Below, piece by piece: positions 1 to 12,244 of a DNA stretch of 64,000 bases; within the stretch, counting starts at the first letter, position 1; each line of letters opens with the position of its first letter. The position numbers were made by a program, and so were the translations under genes. A model generated the notes under the pieces. It was not told the DNA's origin, searched no databases, and saw only the letters and a program-made list of their open reading frames with translations. The stretch comes from Ilyonectria destructans (taxonomy: Eukaryota; Ascomycota; Sordariomycetes; Hypocreales; Nectriaceae), in NCBI GenBank assembly GCA_020740775.1, contig JAHEWK010000005.1:1550001-1614000 (forward strand), read 5' to 3'.

Positions 1-588
<588 letters not shown>

Positions 589-682
589 TCACACGCTTCC
601 TGGAACAGCGACAAAGAAGTGCTGGGGTTGGATGTAAATCCGATGCTGCTTGGTGTATGATCGACGGATATTGTCTCACCTT

Positions 683-931
683 TTAGACGGAGCTTCCGGC
701 AGTTGAAGTTGTGGACTGAGCGGCTCGGGAGCGCTCGCGGACCTTTTGGTGATGCTTGAACAGTGCCTGCACAAAGCCGTGGACTGACTTTCTGCAGTAC
801 CAGCCAATAATGGCGAAGAGAGAGAACAAGCCGAGGAGGAGCAGTGCGATACTGCTGGCTGGGCTCATTCTGGATGCGAAGCCGCTGCTTGAGAATTCTG
901 CTGTTTGGTGTCTGGTGATGCTGGCATGCAT
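683..931 (-). CDS. predicted small single-pass membrane protein (82 aa)
   Basis: This is a short single-exon frame with GC-rich third positions like the neighbouring real genes. It encodes one clear hydrophobic helix (ALLLLGLFSLFAIIGWY, about residues 29-45). A basic stretch follows the helix (RKSVHGF, KHHQKVRERSR), and the tail is Ser/Thr-rich. Positive charges after the helix suggest an N-out/C-in topology if it sits in the secretory pathway. Translation may start at 931 or at the internal Met at 868, which directly precedes the helix. I do not recognise a family and propose no function. It lies between COQ5 (same strand) and the divergent E1-alpha gene, so it could also be untranslated or 5' sequence of COQ5. 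Codon use and the clean helix favour a real protein. Confidence 0.5.
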   Translation of the reverse strand: MHASITRHQTAEFSSSGFASRMSPASSIALLLLGLFSLFAIIGWYCRKSVHGFVQALFKHHQKVRERSRAAQSTTSTAGSSV

Positions 932-1535
932 GTTACGGGCTGTGTTGTGATGTGCATTGGTAATGGTTTGAATTGTTGATTTTCAAATAGAAATCTACAT
1001 AGCATGGTGAATTTCCAAGCGAATTGGCCTCTCTGCCACTTCTTCTTGCTCTTTGTTTGGGTGCTACGCATTTCAACAGCTGGCAGCTGGCAAACAGCTG
1101 CGAGCTGAAGCTGAAGTTTATCGTAACGTGGGGTTGGCCGATAAGGGATGTGTGGGGAGAGCATGGATGCAAGTTCTCCAAAGTAGACCTGAGGCCAGCG
1201 GCAGGGTCATTTCGAGGCTCGGGTCGCTGAACGGCAACGAGGGGCAATTTCTAGCTCTCAAGGTCCAGCAGAGCCGAGTCCACGCTGCGAACAATCAATC
1301 GGAGCTTGTTTTGAGTTGCCGAGCTCTCGTCAAACAACGGCTTATCTTTGTCTCGGCTTACACGGTTGGAGTCGGCTCAGCATGACGTCGCTACCCCAGA
1401 CTTCTGGTCTCCTGGTAGTCCCCCTCGGCAAACCATCCAACTTCCTCATCTTCTAAGATCTCTAAGAAGCTGATTGAAGCTTACCAGCCTCTCAATTCGA
1501 ACAGAGAACACCCAGGAGACGGACGAGCCGCCACC
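932..1535. promoter_or_regulatory. intergenic region, 5' region of E1-alpha
   Basis: This 604-bp stretch separates the small minus-strand frame from the plus-strand E1-alpha gene and must carry the E1-alpha promoter and leader. The final part is CT-rich (for example cttcctcatcttctaagatc near 1440). It leads into a strong start context, gccgccaccATG, at 1536. I see no canonical TATA box and no other gene. Confidence 0.45.
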
Positions 1536-2932
1536 ATGAAGTCCCGGACTCTGCGGCACGTCGCCCAGCGGACCGCCGCTCTGGCCAGACCACCCGTGCC
1601 TACCTTCGTTCGAGCGGCTAGCAGCATCTCCCAGCGCCCTAATTCGGACCATGTCTCGTTCCCCGGAGCGCTGAAGAGCGCCTTCGTGAACAATCTCAAG
1701 TTTGAGGACCCCGAGTCGTACCCGGCCCTCCCCACGTATCGCGTGGTGGACCAGCATGGCGTAGTGGTGGACCCGTCCTTCACGCCCGACATTGCGGATG
1801 AGGAGGTCATCCGGCTATACAAGGACATGCTGTTTATTTCAATTATGGACTTGATCATGTTTGATGCCCAGAGACAGGGTCGGCTGAGCTTCTACATGGT
1901 GAGTGCAGGCGAGGAGGCTGTCAGCGTGGGGTCCTCCAGCGTCCTCGACCGGGAGGACGTCATGTTCTGCCAGTACCGCGAACAGGGCGTTTTCAAAGAG
2001 CGTGGGTGGACGGTAAAAGATTTTATGTCCCAGCTGTTCGCCAACAAGAACGATCCGGGGAGGGGTAGGAGCATGCCGGTGCACTACGGAAGCAAGGAAT
2101 TGAACATCGTGAGTATCGACTGGCTGGGAAGGGATGAGCTTGAGCTGACATGATAAAGCACTCCATCTCATCACCATTGGCAACTCAGCTTCCGCAAGCG
2201 TCAGGGGCGGCTTATGCCTTGAAGATGCAACGGTTACAGGACCCCAATGTCAAGCCCCGTGTGGTTGCCGCCTTCTTTGGAGAAGGAGCCGCAAGCGAGG
2301 GAGATTTCCATGCAGCGTTGAACATTGCAGCTACAAGGTCATGTCCTGTCATCTTTATTTGCCGAAACAACGGCTACGCAATCTCAACACCGACGCTTGA
2401 CCAATACCGTGGTGATGGTATTGCTAGTCGTGGCCTGGGCTATGGAATCGACACGATCCGTATCGATGGAAACGACATCTGGGCAGTACGAGAAGCGACT
2501 AAGAAGGCTCGAGAAATGGCACTCCAAGATGGCGGGAAGCCGGTACTCATTGAGGCAATGACCTACCGTGTATCGCATCACAGCACATCAGACGACTCGT
2601 TTGCGTACCGCGCGCGTGTTGAAGTCGAGGACTGGAAGCGCCGCGACAACCCCATTACGCGGTTGCGCAAGTGGATGGAGGCTAAGGGAATCTGGGACGA
2701 GGCCAAGGAGAAGGAGGCGCGAGATAGCCTGCGTAAGGAGATCCTGAAGGGATTCAGCGAGGCGGAGCGCGAGAAGAAGCCGCCGATCCGGGTGATGTTT
2801 GAGGATGTGTATGAGGAGATGACGGAAGATTTGAAGGCGCAGATGAAGGAGCTTAAGGGTATGCTCGACAAGTATCCGGACGAGTATGACGTGGGGGAGT
2901 TTGAGGGGGGTAAAGATAGTTTGAAGGATTGA
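1536..2932 (+). CDS. 2-oxoisovalerate dehydrogenase E1 subunit alpha
   Basis: This is the thiamine-diphosphate E1-alpha subunit of the mitochondrial branched-chain 2-oxoacid dehydrogenase complex, which decarboxylates the 2-oxoacids of Leu, Ile and Val. Exons are 1536-2108 and 2159-2932, giving 448 aa, the usual length. The 50-nt intron (donor GTGAGT, branch-like ctgac, acceptor AAAG) joins SKELNI to HSISSPLATQLPQASG, the expected family order. The presequence MKSRTLRHVAQRTAALARP is Arg-rich. YREQGV and MPVHYGSKE are family blocks. FFGEGAASEGDFHAALNIAA ending in CRNN is the ThDP/Mg motif. YRVSHHSTSDDSFAYR is the phosphorylation loop, whose Ser is the target of BCKD kinase in animals; regulation in this fungus is inferred only. 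Confidence 0.96.
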
Positions 2933-5630
2933 TGGCCGAGAAGGACGGATAGGCATTGGACTAGATTTCACGTATAAATAAGCGGTTAAAGAGAATCCCA
3001 CGTTAGAGCTACGGCATGCATGTGTGAGGTACTCCGGGATGGATCCTAAGTAAGTGGCATTTGTCATGGGCGCTGGGGGTCCACGCTCAGATGTAATAGA
3101 AATAGTGGAGAGAATGCATCGTAGAGCATAGATTCACTCTCCAGAGAGACGCTTACTCGATGACCCATTCACGCAATCATTCACAGGCGTGCCAAGTCAA
3201 CGTGTTTCGCCTAATCAAGCCGCGAAACAAACGGGCATCTTTGCTGTTGAGTTCCGTGAGGCTTCTGTGGCTTGGCGGGGTGGATCGGGAGCCAGGTCGG
3301 GCAGCAGGCGTTGTTGTTGTTTTCGTCAATGGGTTGCAACGACGGAGGAGGGAAGAGGGCCGGGCCAGTTGGCATTGCATATGGAATGAGGTGGTGTTCC
3401 ATGCTGCTGATGCCGCCATGCGGCCATTCCAAACGGGTTGAACGGTGAGAGCACTGTAGGCCCGCGGCTGCGATTGTGGAATTTCGTGGTAGTGGTTTGC
3501 TGCTCAGTGGTCCAGCGGCTGCTAGGGGTCGCTAGGGGTCCCTTCAGTGGGTAAAGCGGCGCCACGATGCACTAGCGGGCCTCCCCACAAAACTACAAAC
3601 GGGGCCCCTTGACCCGGAGCGGAACGTCAGGGTGCCAGTATTTTCGCATTCGATGGAAGATGGAGGAACCAGGCGGTTCGGTATTAACCATACATAGCCT
3701 TTGTGCAGTCACGTTTATTGGCAGGATTAGGGATCTATGCAAGGCAGCAGTTGGTCAGCAGGGCCCATCGACCTTTTGCATTTCAGTCAAAGTGCAGCCA
3801 ATGTGCAGCTAACCAGCGTCCCGTCCTACCTTTGTGGCCGATAAAAGTAGGTAGGCTGTCTCTCCCGTGCGGAGCCCACGCAGGCTCATATGGACAGCTT
3901 GCGGGAGCGCGCGATGGCAGCTCCGAGCTGATGGGGCGCGTTGGTGTCGGAGGCCAGGTAGACCCGCGCCACGCTGGAAGTGGTCGTAGCTTTGTTCATG
4001 AGCTGGGCGTTCGAGATCTTCCTCTGACAGACGGTGAGAAATGGTGAGGAGGAGAGAGCCGCCGCTTGTATAACCTTGTCCGCCTCGTGAGGTGCTCCAC
4101 TGCCCAACAGCGCCAACAAACCACCCACCCACCCCGAGCGGCACAGCGCTGCACAGTGTGGGGTGCTGGTGGGTACAGCGGGCCCGGGTGCGTGAGCCTT
4201 CTCCAGGCTTCTCCAGGCGGGTGCGTTGTGCGTGAGGCTGTTCCACTTGTTCCACTGTTCCATGGGCAGACATGACTCTCCGCCCGTCACATTCACAAGC
4301 CCCGTTTGGTTGTACAGTGCCCAGGTGCGGGCCTGGAGCACAGTGAGAGGCCACCCTCACGGCCACTTGACTGCGCAGTAGCGTCGTTCCCCCCGTCAGA
4401 GCATGCCCGTCCGCTCGAGGTCCCGAGCGTCCATCCCAAGCACGCACGGCAGACCACCGATGACCTACCTACCTACCTAGCCAGACCTACCATTTACTAC
4501 TGCCACGGCCGACCACACACGTCAACCGTCAAGCGCCAAGCGCCAACCACCACCATCCTCGAGATTTCCCTCTCCCACATACAACCTCCAACACCAAGCT
4601 CTCTTCTCCCCATTCTCCCGTCCGCCCTTGTTGACCGAGCATCGCTCTCCCTGCCAGCCTCCCGCTCCCTTCCACACACTCCCCGTCCGCCCTGATCTCT
4701 CTCCCCCGAGAGAAGCCACGACCGACCCCGCTGCACCTGCGCCCGCGCCTGCCCGCTCCTGCCCGCTGCCCTCCTGATGGCGTAGTCGGTAGCTTGGGCA
4801 TGGCAGAACGAACATCGGCAGGTGATAACGAAGCGCGACTTCCCTCTACCTCGATAACCTCATCCTCACCCTCGGCCGTCACTTTCCCATCTGCTGCCGC
4901 TGTGTCTCCGGGTTCCCAGAGGTAGGGCAAACCCTTTATCTCCTCGTCTTCCTGTCGCTTCATCTACCACCGCTGCATCGTCGTTTGCCGTGTGCGTCGT
5001 GCGTCGTGCGTCGTTCGTTCGTCATTTCGTCATTTCGTCCGCCGCCTTGACCTGTCCGTTCCCGTGTCGCCCATCGCCCATCGTCCATCGCCCTTCGTCC
5101 TTCGCCCTCGCCCGCTCGCCATTCACCATTCGCCATTTCACTGTCGCCTGCGGCCTTGATTAACCTTTGACCTTGGCCTCGCAACTATCGGAGTCGTCGC
5201 CCACCACCCTGCCGGCCTCACACGTGTGCGATGCCGTTGTCGGATCCTGGCCGCTCGGTTCCTGATTCACACACACATACATACGCACCCGCACACATCC
5301 ACACCTACACTCGCTTCCCCTCCTGCTGCAGCCTTCTGCCCCGGATGTTCGACGCCTCCTTCGCATCTTGCCCTCTGACCTAACCTTCTATCCTGCACCG
5401 CCATCAGCCTGCGTGCCCCCGATTTTGATCAGGGTCTTCCATCGCACGTCGCTTGGTGGAGGCTGCAGCCTCGTCCATTACCATCACCACCTTTATTGAC
5501 TTGCGGCTAGGGCCTCGTGCCTCTCGCCTCCGCGCCCTTCTTTCCCCGTCTCGTGCAACCCCATCGCCTCCTGTCTTCTGCACACCTTCATCAATTCTCG
5601 TCCTCCATCTGCGTCACCAGAACCAAGCTC
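2933..5630. promoter_or_regulatory. 2.7-kb intergenic region and long pyrimidine-rich leader of the HECT ligase
   Basis: No conserved gene is visible. The first part (to about 4450) is mixed sequence with short direct duplications: gctaggggtc twice at 3521-3540 and cttctccagg twice near 4199-4218. A run of ACCT repeats stands at about 4463-4479. From about 4490 to 5630 the plus strand is dominated by C/T, with short degenerate repeats (gtgcgtc and cgtcattt units at about 4990-5040, catcgcc-like units at about 5070-5130). This is typical of a fungal core promoter plus a long 5' UTR. A 41-codon frame beginning at 4800 lies inside it (separate entry). The open frames on the minus strand are by-products of the skewed composition. 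Confidence 0.5.
4800..4925 (+). other. upstream ORF or alternative 5' exon before the HECT ligase
   Basis: An ATG at 4800 opens a 41-codon frame that begins MAERTSAGDNEARLPST, continues Ser/Thr/Pro/Ala-rich, and ends at a TAG that is part of GTAGGG, a possible weak donor. Its composition resembles the low-complexity N-terminus of the HECT ligase 0.8 kb downstream. It could be a regulatory uORF in the leader, an alternative first exon, or chance. The sequence alone cannot decide. Confidence 0.3.
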
Positions 5631-8600
5631 ATGCCTCCCATGTCTTCTAGAATCACCAGATCCTCGGCTCGTCAAGCAGCAAGCCAGGCAGCCCAATCAT
5701 CCATTCCAGCTCTTCCCGCTGCCCCAGCTGTCGCTGCTGACGTCCCGACTGCACCTGCTGCCACCCCATCCTCTCGAAAGCGAAAGGGCACCGCTACCGA
5801 AACGAGTCCTTCCACCACCTCACAATCTGGTTCTTCGGGTCGACGGTCCAAGAGACAGAAGATCCCCGAAGCCGCTTCGTTTGCCCCAAACAATCCACCT
5901 CCACCTAGGCCTCGGAGGAAGGGAAAGACGCCCGCCGATATGGATAGCCCTGAGTGAGTTGGATTCTAGCCCACTAACTGGGCTGTTTTGTTTGCTCGTA
6001 CACGTTGAAACTAACACCTTCCAGAAGTGGATTTCCTGGGCCTGCAAATGCCAACGAGTCCGCCACGCCCTCAGCCTCGTCGAGCCGGAAGTCAAGTCGA
6101 TCCAAGAAGCCTGGAAATAACTCTCAAGGTTCGTGTTGCCCTGTGGAACCTGACGCAAGCTTGGGTTGTCAGGTTACTGACATTAGCATAGATCAAACAC
6201 CAGCCCACTCGCTGTCCACTCGGAGATCAAAGAGAAACCTGAATAATGCAGCCGACCAAGACACACCGATGACGGGAACCGACGAGAACAAGGACCCGGG
6301 TCCTCCCCCACCACCTCCACCTGCCGATTCCCACGCCGACGACGATAGTGAAAACAACGACGAGGATGACGAGGATGAACGGCCACACAGATACGAGAAC
6401 GACGAAGATGACGATGAAGACGATGACGACGATGACGATCCCTTTGGCGGGTTCGGTGGCCCAGGAGGCCCGGGAAGTCTATCCAGCACTCTGCGAGCTC
6501 TGACCGGGATGATGTCGGGTCTTACATCCAGACTGCGGGAACTTCTCCATAATCTACGCCACGACGATCTCTCGGTTCAGTTGATCGCTCTCCAGGAGTT
6601 GTCTGAGATTCTTCTGGTGTCCAACGAAGACAATCTGTCGGGCCACTTCGCTCCCGACGCTTTTGTTAAAGAGCTGGTCATCCTGATGAACAAGGAGGAG
6701 AGCCCGGAGATCATGCTCCTTGCTTGCCGCTGTCTCGCAAATTTGATGGAGGCCCTTCCCGCAAGCGTGGCCAACGTCGTCTATGGAAACGCTGTTCCGG
6801 TCCTTTGCCAGAAGCTCCTCGAGATCTCATTCATTGACCTGGCCGAGCAAGCTCTCAGCACCCTGGAGAAGATTTCCGTCGAGTATCCCACAAGTATTGT
6901 CCGCGAGGGTGGGCTGACGGCCTGCTTGTCATATCTTGATTTCTTCGCAACGGGAACCCAGAGGACTGCTGTTACCACGGCTGCAAACTGCTGTCGCAAC
7001 ATCCCGGAGGATTCTTTTGGAGTGGTCCGGGATGTCATGCCCACACTCCTCAACGTTTTGAGCAGCAACGATCAGCGAGTGGTGGAACAGGCTTCCCTCT
7101 GCGTCTCAGGAATCGTCGAAAGCTTTAAATACCACCCATCGAAGCTCGAGGAGTTGGCTAGCGTTGATCTACTACGGGCTGTTTTGCGGCTTCTCGTCCC
7201 TGGAACAACCAACATGATCAGCTCCAACATCCACACCCAGTTCCTACGTGTCCTGGCTTTTACAGCTCGTGCAAGCCCTCGGCTCTCTGCAGAGCTCTTC
7301 AAGCTTAATGTGGTCGAGACGCTCTATCAGATCTTGACTGGCGTTTCCCCGCCTAGCGGTACCGAGGATGTCGCTTCTAAGCTGGATAGTGTGGTAATCA
7401 TGCAGGCGCTTATTCACCGACCCCGAGAGCAGATTATTGAGACGCTCAACGTTATTTGCGAGCTCCTTCCCAACTTGCCTCGGAACGCAGACCCAGCATT
7501 TGGTGACTTTGTGGAGCTCCAAACCCCGGTAGAGCCCATCACGCCGTCGTCTGGAGGTGGAAGGCACCGAAGAACCACCAACGACAAGCGTATTGAGCTC
7601 CTCGAGGAGTGCAAGGATGAGGTTCGCCGTTTTGCCCTCATCATCTTCCCTACTTTGACGGATGCATTCTCCAGCACTGTCAACCTCAGCGTCCGCCAAA
7701 AGGTTCTCACCGCGCAACTTAAGATGCTGTCTAATTTGGACGAGGACATACTTATTGAAGCTTTGACTCCTGTCCCCTATGCCTCATTCCTCGCCTCAAT
7801 CTTGTCGCAGCAGGACCACCCATCCCTCGTGATGCTTGGACTACAAGCTACCGAGCTGCTACTTAGTAGACTCGACAAGATTTATCGCTACCAATTCTAC
7901 CGGGAAGGTGTCTTTTTGGAAATCACCAAAATCGCCAATGAAGAGGAGCCTGCCGAACCCAAGCCTGAAACCATCGAAAACGAGAATGGCGAGAATGAAG
8001 GCGAGAATGCAGCCGACTCCGGAGATGACGATCACTCATCAGACCAGGAATCCGAGCACGATGAAGAAGAAGACGAGGAGCATGAGTCTTCCGAAAACGA
8101 TGATGAGGATGAAGAGAATGACAACGAGAACGAGAACGAGAACGAGGCCCAAGGGGATGATATGTCTCCAGTGAGCTCTCGAGGATCGACCATGTCTCTC
8201 GAGGTCCCCCTTCATCGATTTGTTTCCGATGTCCGGTCGATGAAGTCTCGCATTCGGGAAGTGGCCAAGAAGTTTCTCGAGACTCATGAGACCGAAGGCC
8301 ACGGCCAGACCATGAAGGCAAAGGCAACCCAGATTCTCGACGCCTTGTCGGAACTCGCTGGGGAGCTGGATACCTTCTACCTCAAGAGAACCCCCGGAAG
8401 CGTGCTCCCAGACAAAGGAAGCGAACTGTTCTCAAAACTGGCTTCTTATTTCGATACAGATGTCCTCGAGAGTGTCACAAGCGCAGAGCTCTTGGCATCC
8501 GGCTTGGTTCGTGTCCTTCTCGAAGTGTTTAGCAACCCCGATGAGGAGTTGGCCCGTGCCGCTCAGTCGACATTCCTTGAAGTCTTCATGGGTTACACTG

Positions 8601-11518
8601 TTAAATCAAAGCCCAAGACAGCCACTGCCGAGTCACCCGCCACTCCTTTTAGCGTTATGATTCACAAGCTCCAGGACCTGCTCAGTAGGTCAGAGCATTT
8701 CGAAGTGATTACCGTGCATCATAACACGTTTGATGGCAACCACAGCAGCCCTGCCTCGATGCTGGGAAAACAAATTCGTCTTCGTCTTGTGGCTGATGAC
8801 GAGTCGGAGATCCCCCGACCTTATCGTAATATCATGGTTTCGATTCACGCCATCGCAACATTCAAGTCTCTTGATGACTACCTTCGCCCACGAATCAGCT
8901 TGACGGAACGCCCCCGTGGTTCCCGCAGGGATGGCCTCACCAGAGCACTTGCCGCTATGGCCGGCTCGGCCGGTATCCCACTTAGTAGTGCGGCAGCAGC
9001 TCGGCTTGCTGAGCGATCACCATTTGGTGCTGGAATCCCTCCTCCCCCTCCCCCACCTTCTGCCCCAACTCCGTCCAGCTCTCGATTCGCAAAGAAGTCA
9101 AAGACTCAATCTGGCGCACCCGCCACCCCAGACCAAGCGGCTGGCCCCTCTAAGGACAAGGCTCTTCTGAGACGCTCGTCAAGGCGCCAGCCTACTTCGG
9201 CAGACACTCCACCACCTCCGATGCCCCCACCGGGAGATGACGAAGAGATGCAAGACACGCTGGAGTGTGCTGATGAGAAGCAATTGACTGATGACGAGGA
9301 CACTGGAGAGAGCAGTGCCCTCGATGCCATAGTTGGCGAGCTGGAAGAAGACGTCGACGACGAATCGACTCCAGATGATACTTCTGCCGTCAATATGGAG
9401 ATCGCCACTGGTGGCAACATCACTGCCCGCAAGGAGGATGGAACGAGAGTTGCAACCCCAACCGGATCTGGTGCTCCTACTCGTGGAGCTGCCCCGCCGC
9501 CTCCAGGCCATGGAACGCCAACACCATCGACCTCATCCCGACCAATGTCGTATGCTTCGGCTCTCCAAGCCGTGCCCCAGGACTGGCATATCGAATTTAA
9601 CCTGGATAGCAAGCTCATTCCCAACGAGACCACCATTTATCGTGCCGTGCATAACTCTGCATCCAGCTCCGATGAGCATCTAAGCCGGAGCATTTGGTCC
9701 GCCGTTCATCCGATCAAGTTCAAGAGAGTCCCTGGACCGCCACCTGCCGAGCCACTGGCCTTCACCCCCAATGCTGATGTAGATGGAGAAGATGAGAATG
9801 GCATCCCTGCCTCACTTGCAAAGCACCCTACAACGTCCTCTATTCTACGACTGTTGAACATTCTGCATGATCTCAACTCCAACATTGAAGATGTATTGGC
9901 GGAGCAGAAGACTAACATTGTTGGCCTTAACGTGGAGCCGCTATCTCAATTTGTCAACACAAAGCTCACGGCGAAGCTCAATCGCCAGCTTGAGGAGCCT
10001 CTGATTGTGGCTAGCAACTGTCTCCCTAGCTGGTCCGAGGACTTGGCACGACTCTACCCATTCCTTTTCCCTTTCGAGACTCGGCATCTCTTCCTCCAGT
10101 CCACATCCTTCGGATACGCCCGATCGATGGCCAGGTGGCAGAATACTCAGTCTGCGGAGGAGAACCGACGAGACCGCAATAACGAGCGTCCATTCCTCGG
10201 CCGACTACAGCGACAGAAGGTTCGGATATCTCGTCAAAAGATTCTCGAATCTGCGTTGAAGGTTATGGAACTGTATGGTGCATCGCAGAGCATCTTGGAG
10301 GTCGAGTATTTTGAGGAGGTTGGCACTGGTCTAGGCCCAACACTCGAATTCTACTCGACTGTATCCAAGGAGTTCTTCAAGAAGAAACTCAAGCTTTGGC
10401 GAGAAATGGACTCTAATGGACCTGATGAGTTTGTCTCTGGCGGAACTGGATTGTTCCCTCGGCCCCTGAGTGAGGAGGAGGCCGGGACACCGAATGGGGA
10501 GCGCATTCTCCATCTCTTCAAGATGCTTGGAAAGTTCGTTGCTCGATCTATGATTGACTCTCGCATTATCGACATTCATTTCAACCCGATTTTCTTCCGA
10601 ATCGGGGATGGGGCGCCGACTGGAGTCAAGCCGTCATTGGGAGCTGTTAAGATTGTTGACCCAGGTTTGGCACGCTCGCTGAAGGCCATCAAGAAATTCG
10701 CCTTGGCCAAGAAGGCTATCGACGAGGACCCTGAGCGAACTGCCGCGCAAAAGGTCACCGACACCGAGAACATAACCATTGATGACGTCAAGCTTGATGA
10801 CCTCTGCCTGGACTTTACACTCCCTGGATATCCAAGCATTGAACTCGAGGATAACGGTTCGCAGAAGCGCGTCAGTATCGATAATGTTGAGTCGTACTTG
10901 GAGAAGGTCATTGACATGACGCTCGGGTCTGGTGTCCGCCTTCAAGTTGATGCCTTCCAAACTGGGTTCTCACAAGTGTTCCCATACTCTGCTCTCAGCG
11001 CTTTCACACCTGACGAGCTAGTCACCCTCTTCGGCCGAGTTGACGAAGACTGGTCCCTCGAAAGTAAGTTAAATCATTGTGCTACCCACCCTGGCATTGT
11101 ACTAACTTCCTTCTTAGCCCTTCTTGACTCTCTTAAAGCCGACCATGGCTACAACATGGACAGTAAGAGCGTCAAGAACTTGCTGCACATCATGAGCCAG
11201 TATGATCCATCGCAACGTCGGGATTTCTTGCAGTTCACGACCGGAAGCCCTAAACTCCCCATCGGAGGTAAGTCTTGTGACGCTATTGATTTGCTGCCAA
11301 GCCTAACTAACATTGTTCTAGGTTTTAAGAGCTTAACACCCATGTTCACCGTGGTTTGCAAGCCCAGTGAGCACCCATACGCGTCTGACGACTACCTTCC
11401 CAGCGTCATGACGTGTGTGAACTACTTGAAGCTTCCTGATTACACCAGCATGGAGACGATGAAGAAGCAACTGTCTATGGCAGTCAAAGAAGGCCAAGGA
11501 GCGTTCCATTTGTCGTAA
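5631..11518 (+). CDS. HECT-type E3 ubiquitin ligase, Ufd4/TRIP12 family
   Basis: This ligase likely serves the ubiquitin-fusion-degradation and N-degron pathways. The exons are 5631-5953, 6025-6128, 6192-11063, 11118-11267 and 11322-11518, giving 1881 aa. Introns 2, 3 and 4 (63, 54 and 54 nt) are multiples of three and open, so read-through hides them. They carry GTTCGT or GTAAGT donors and TAG acceptors (ctgac or ctaac branch sites), and removing the last two restores WSLETLLDSLKADHGYN and LPIGGFKSLTPMF. The basic, Ser/Pro-rich N-terminus is followed by an acidic run. Armadillo-like repeats follow (about 240-710, with LACRCLANLMEALP and TTAANCCRNIP), then a second Asp/Glu/Asn-rich run (about 745-800). 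The HECT domain spans about 1480-1881. The catalytic Cys lies in LPSVMTCVNYLKLPDY, about residue 1848, and the C-terminal tail is intact. An active ligase is expected. Confidence 0.95.
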
Positions 11519-12244
11519 TCTGAACGACTCTCCCCAAAACAAAAACGGCGTATGAAGCACGTTACGAGCATGACTACGTTGGTATGCTCTGTGGAAATTC
11601 AAAGGCGGCATCCAAACCCTGAAACTACGACGCTCCCCACACAGCTCACGATATCCGTGCTCTTTTGAGCACACAACAAACACCCTCACTCGCACTTGAT
11701 GCCTCTTACGACACGACACAGAAATCTTGTTGATGGACTTGGAAGACGGGATAGACTAGGGTGGTCCCTACGCGCTCACACACAAATGCATGGCAGGGGT
11801 AATTAGGCGCAGGGATTTCCATCAGAATTGCAGGAATGAATGGCATGGCAGAATTTCAACTTTTTTTCTTGGGGGCCATAGGGCAAAGGGCTGTGCAAGT
11901 ATTGCAAAGTGCAGTAGTTATAGAGCCGAAATTGAGTGTGTTAAACTTGTCTAGCCCTGCATTTCGGTTTCAACTGTGTGTACAATGTCTACGCGGCGTG
12001 ATGTGACGGATCTACCGACTTCTGGTCGTCAATTTCTTCCCATCACATGAGAATATCCGTTTCCTGATCAAAAACATCCTGAACACCGAGGCTAAAAAAC
12101 AGTAATATGTCGGATCCGTTTATCCCATGTCCCTTGCCGCTGCTGCGTTCCGTAACGTGCCATCCTACTCGGCGATAGCATTCCCATCATTTCAGTGACC
12201 TTGCAACAACTTTCCTTTCAGAATATATGATACACCCAGAAAGA
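11519..12244. other. convergent 3' intergenic region
   Basis: This 726-bp gap lies between two genes that converge tail to tail, so it should hold both 3' UTRs and polyadenylation signals. It has AT-rich patches (aactttttttcttggg near 11860; gctaaaaaacagtaatatg near 12090). No gene or structured RNA is evident. Confidence 0.4.
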
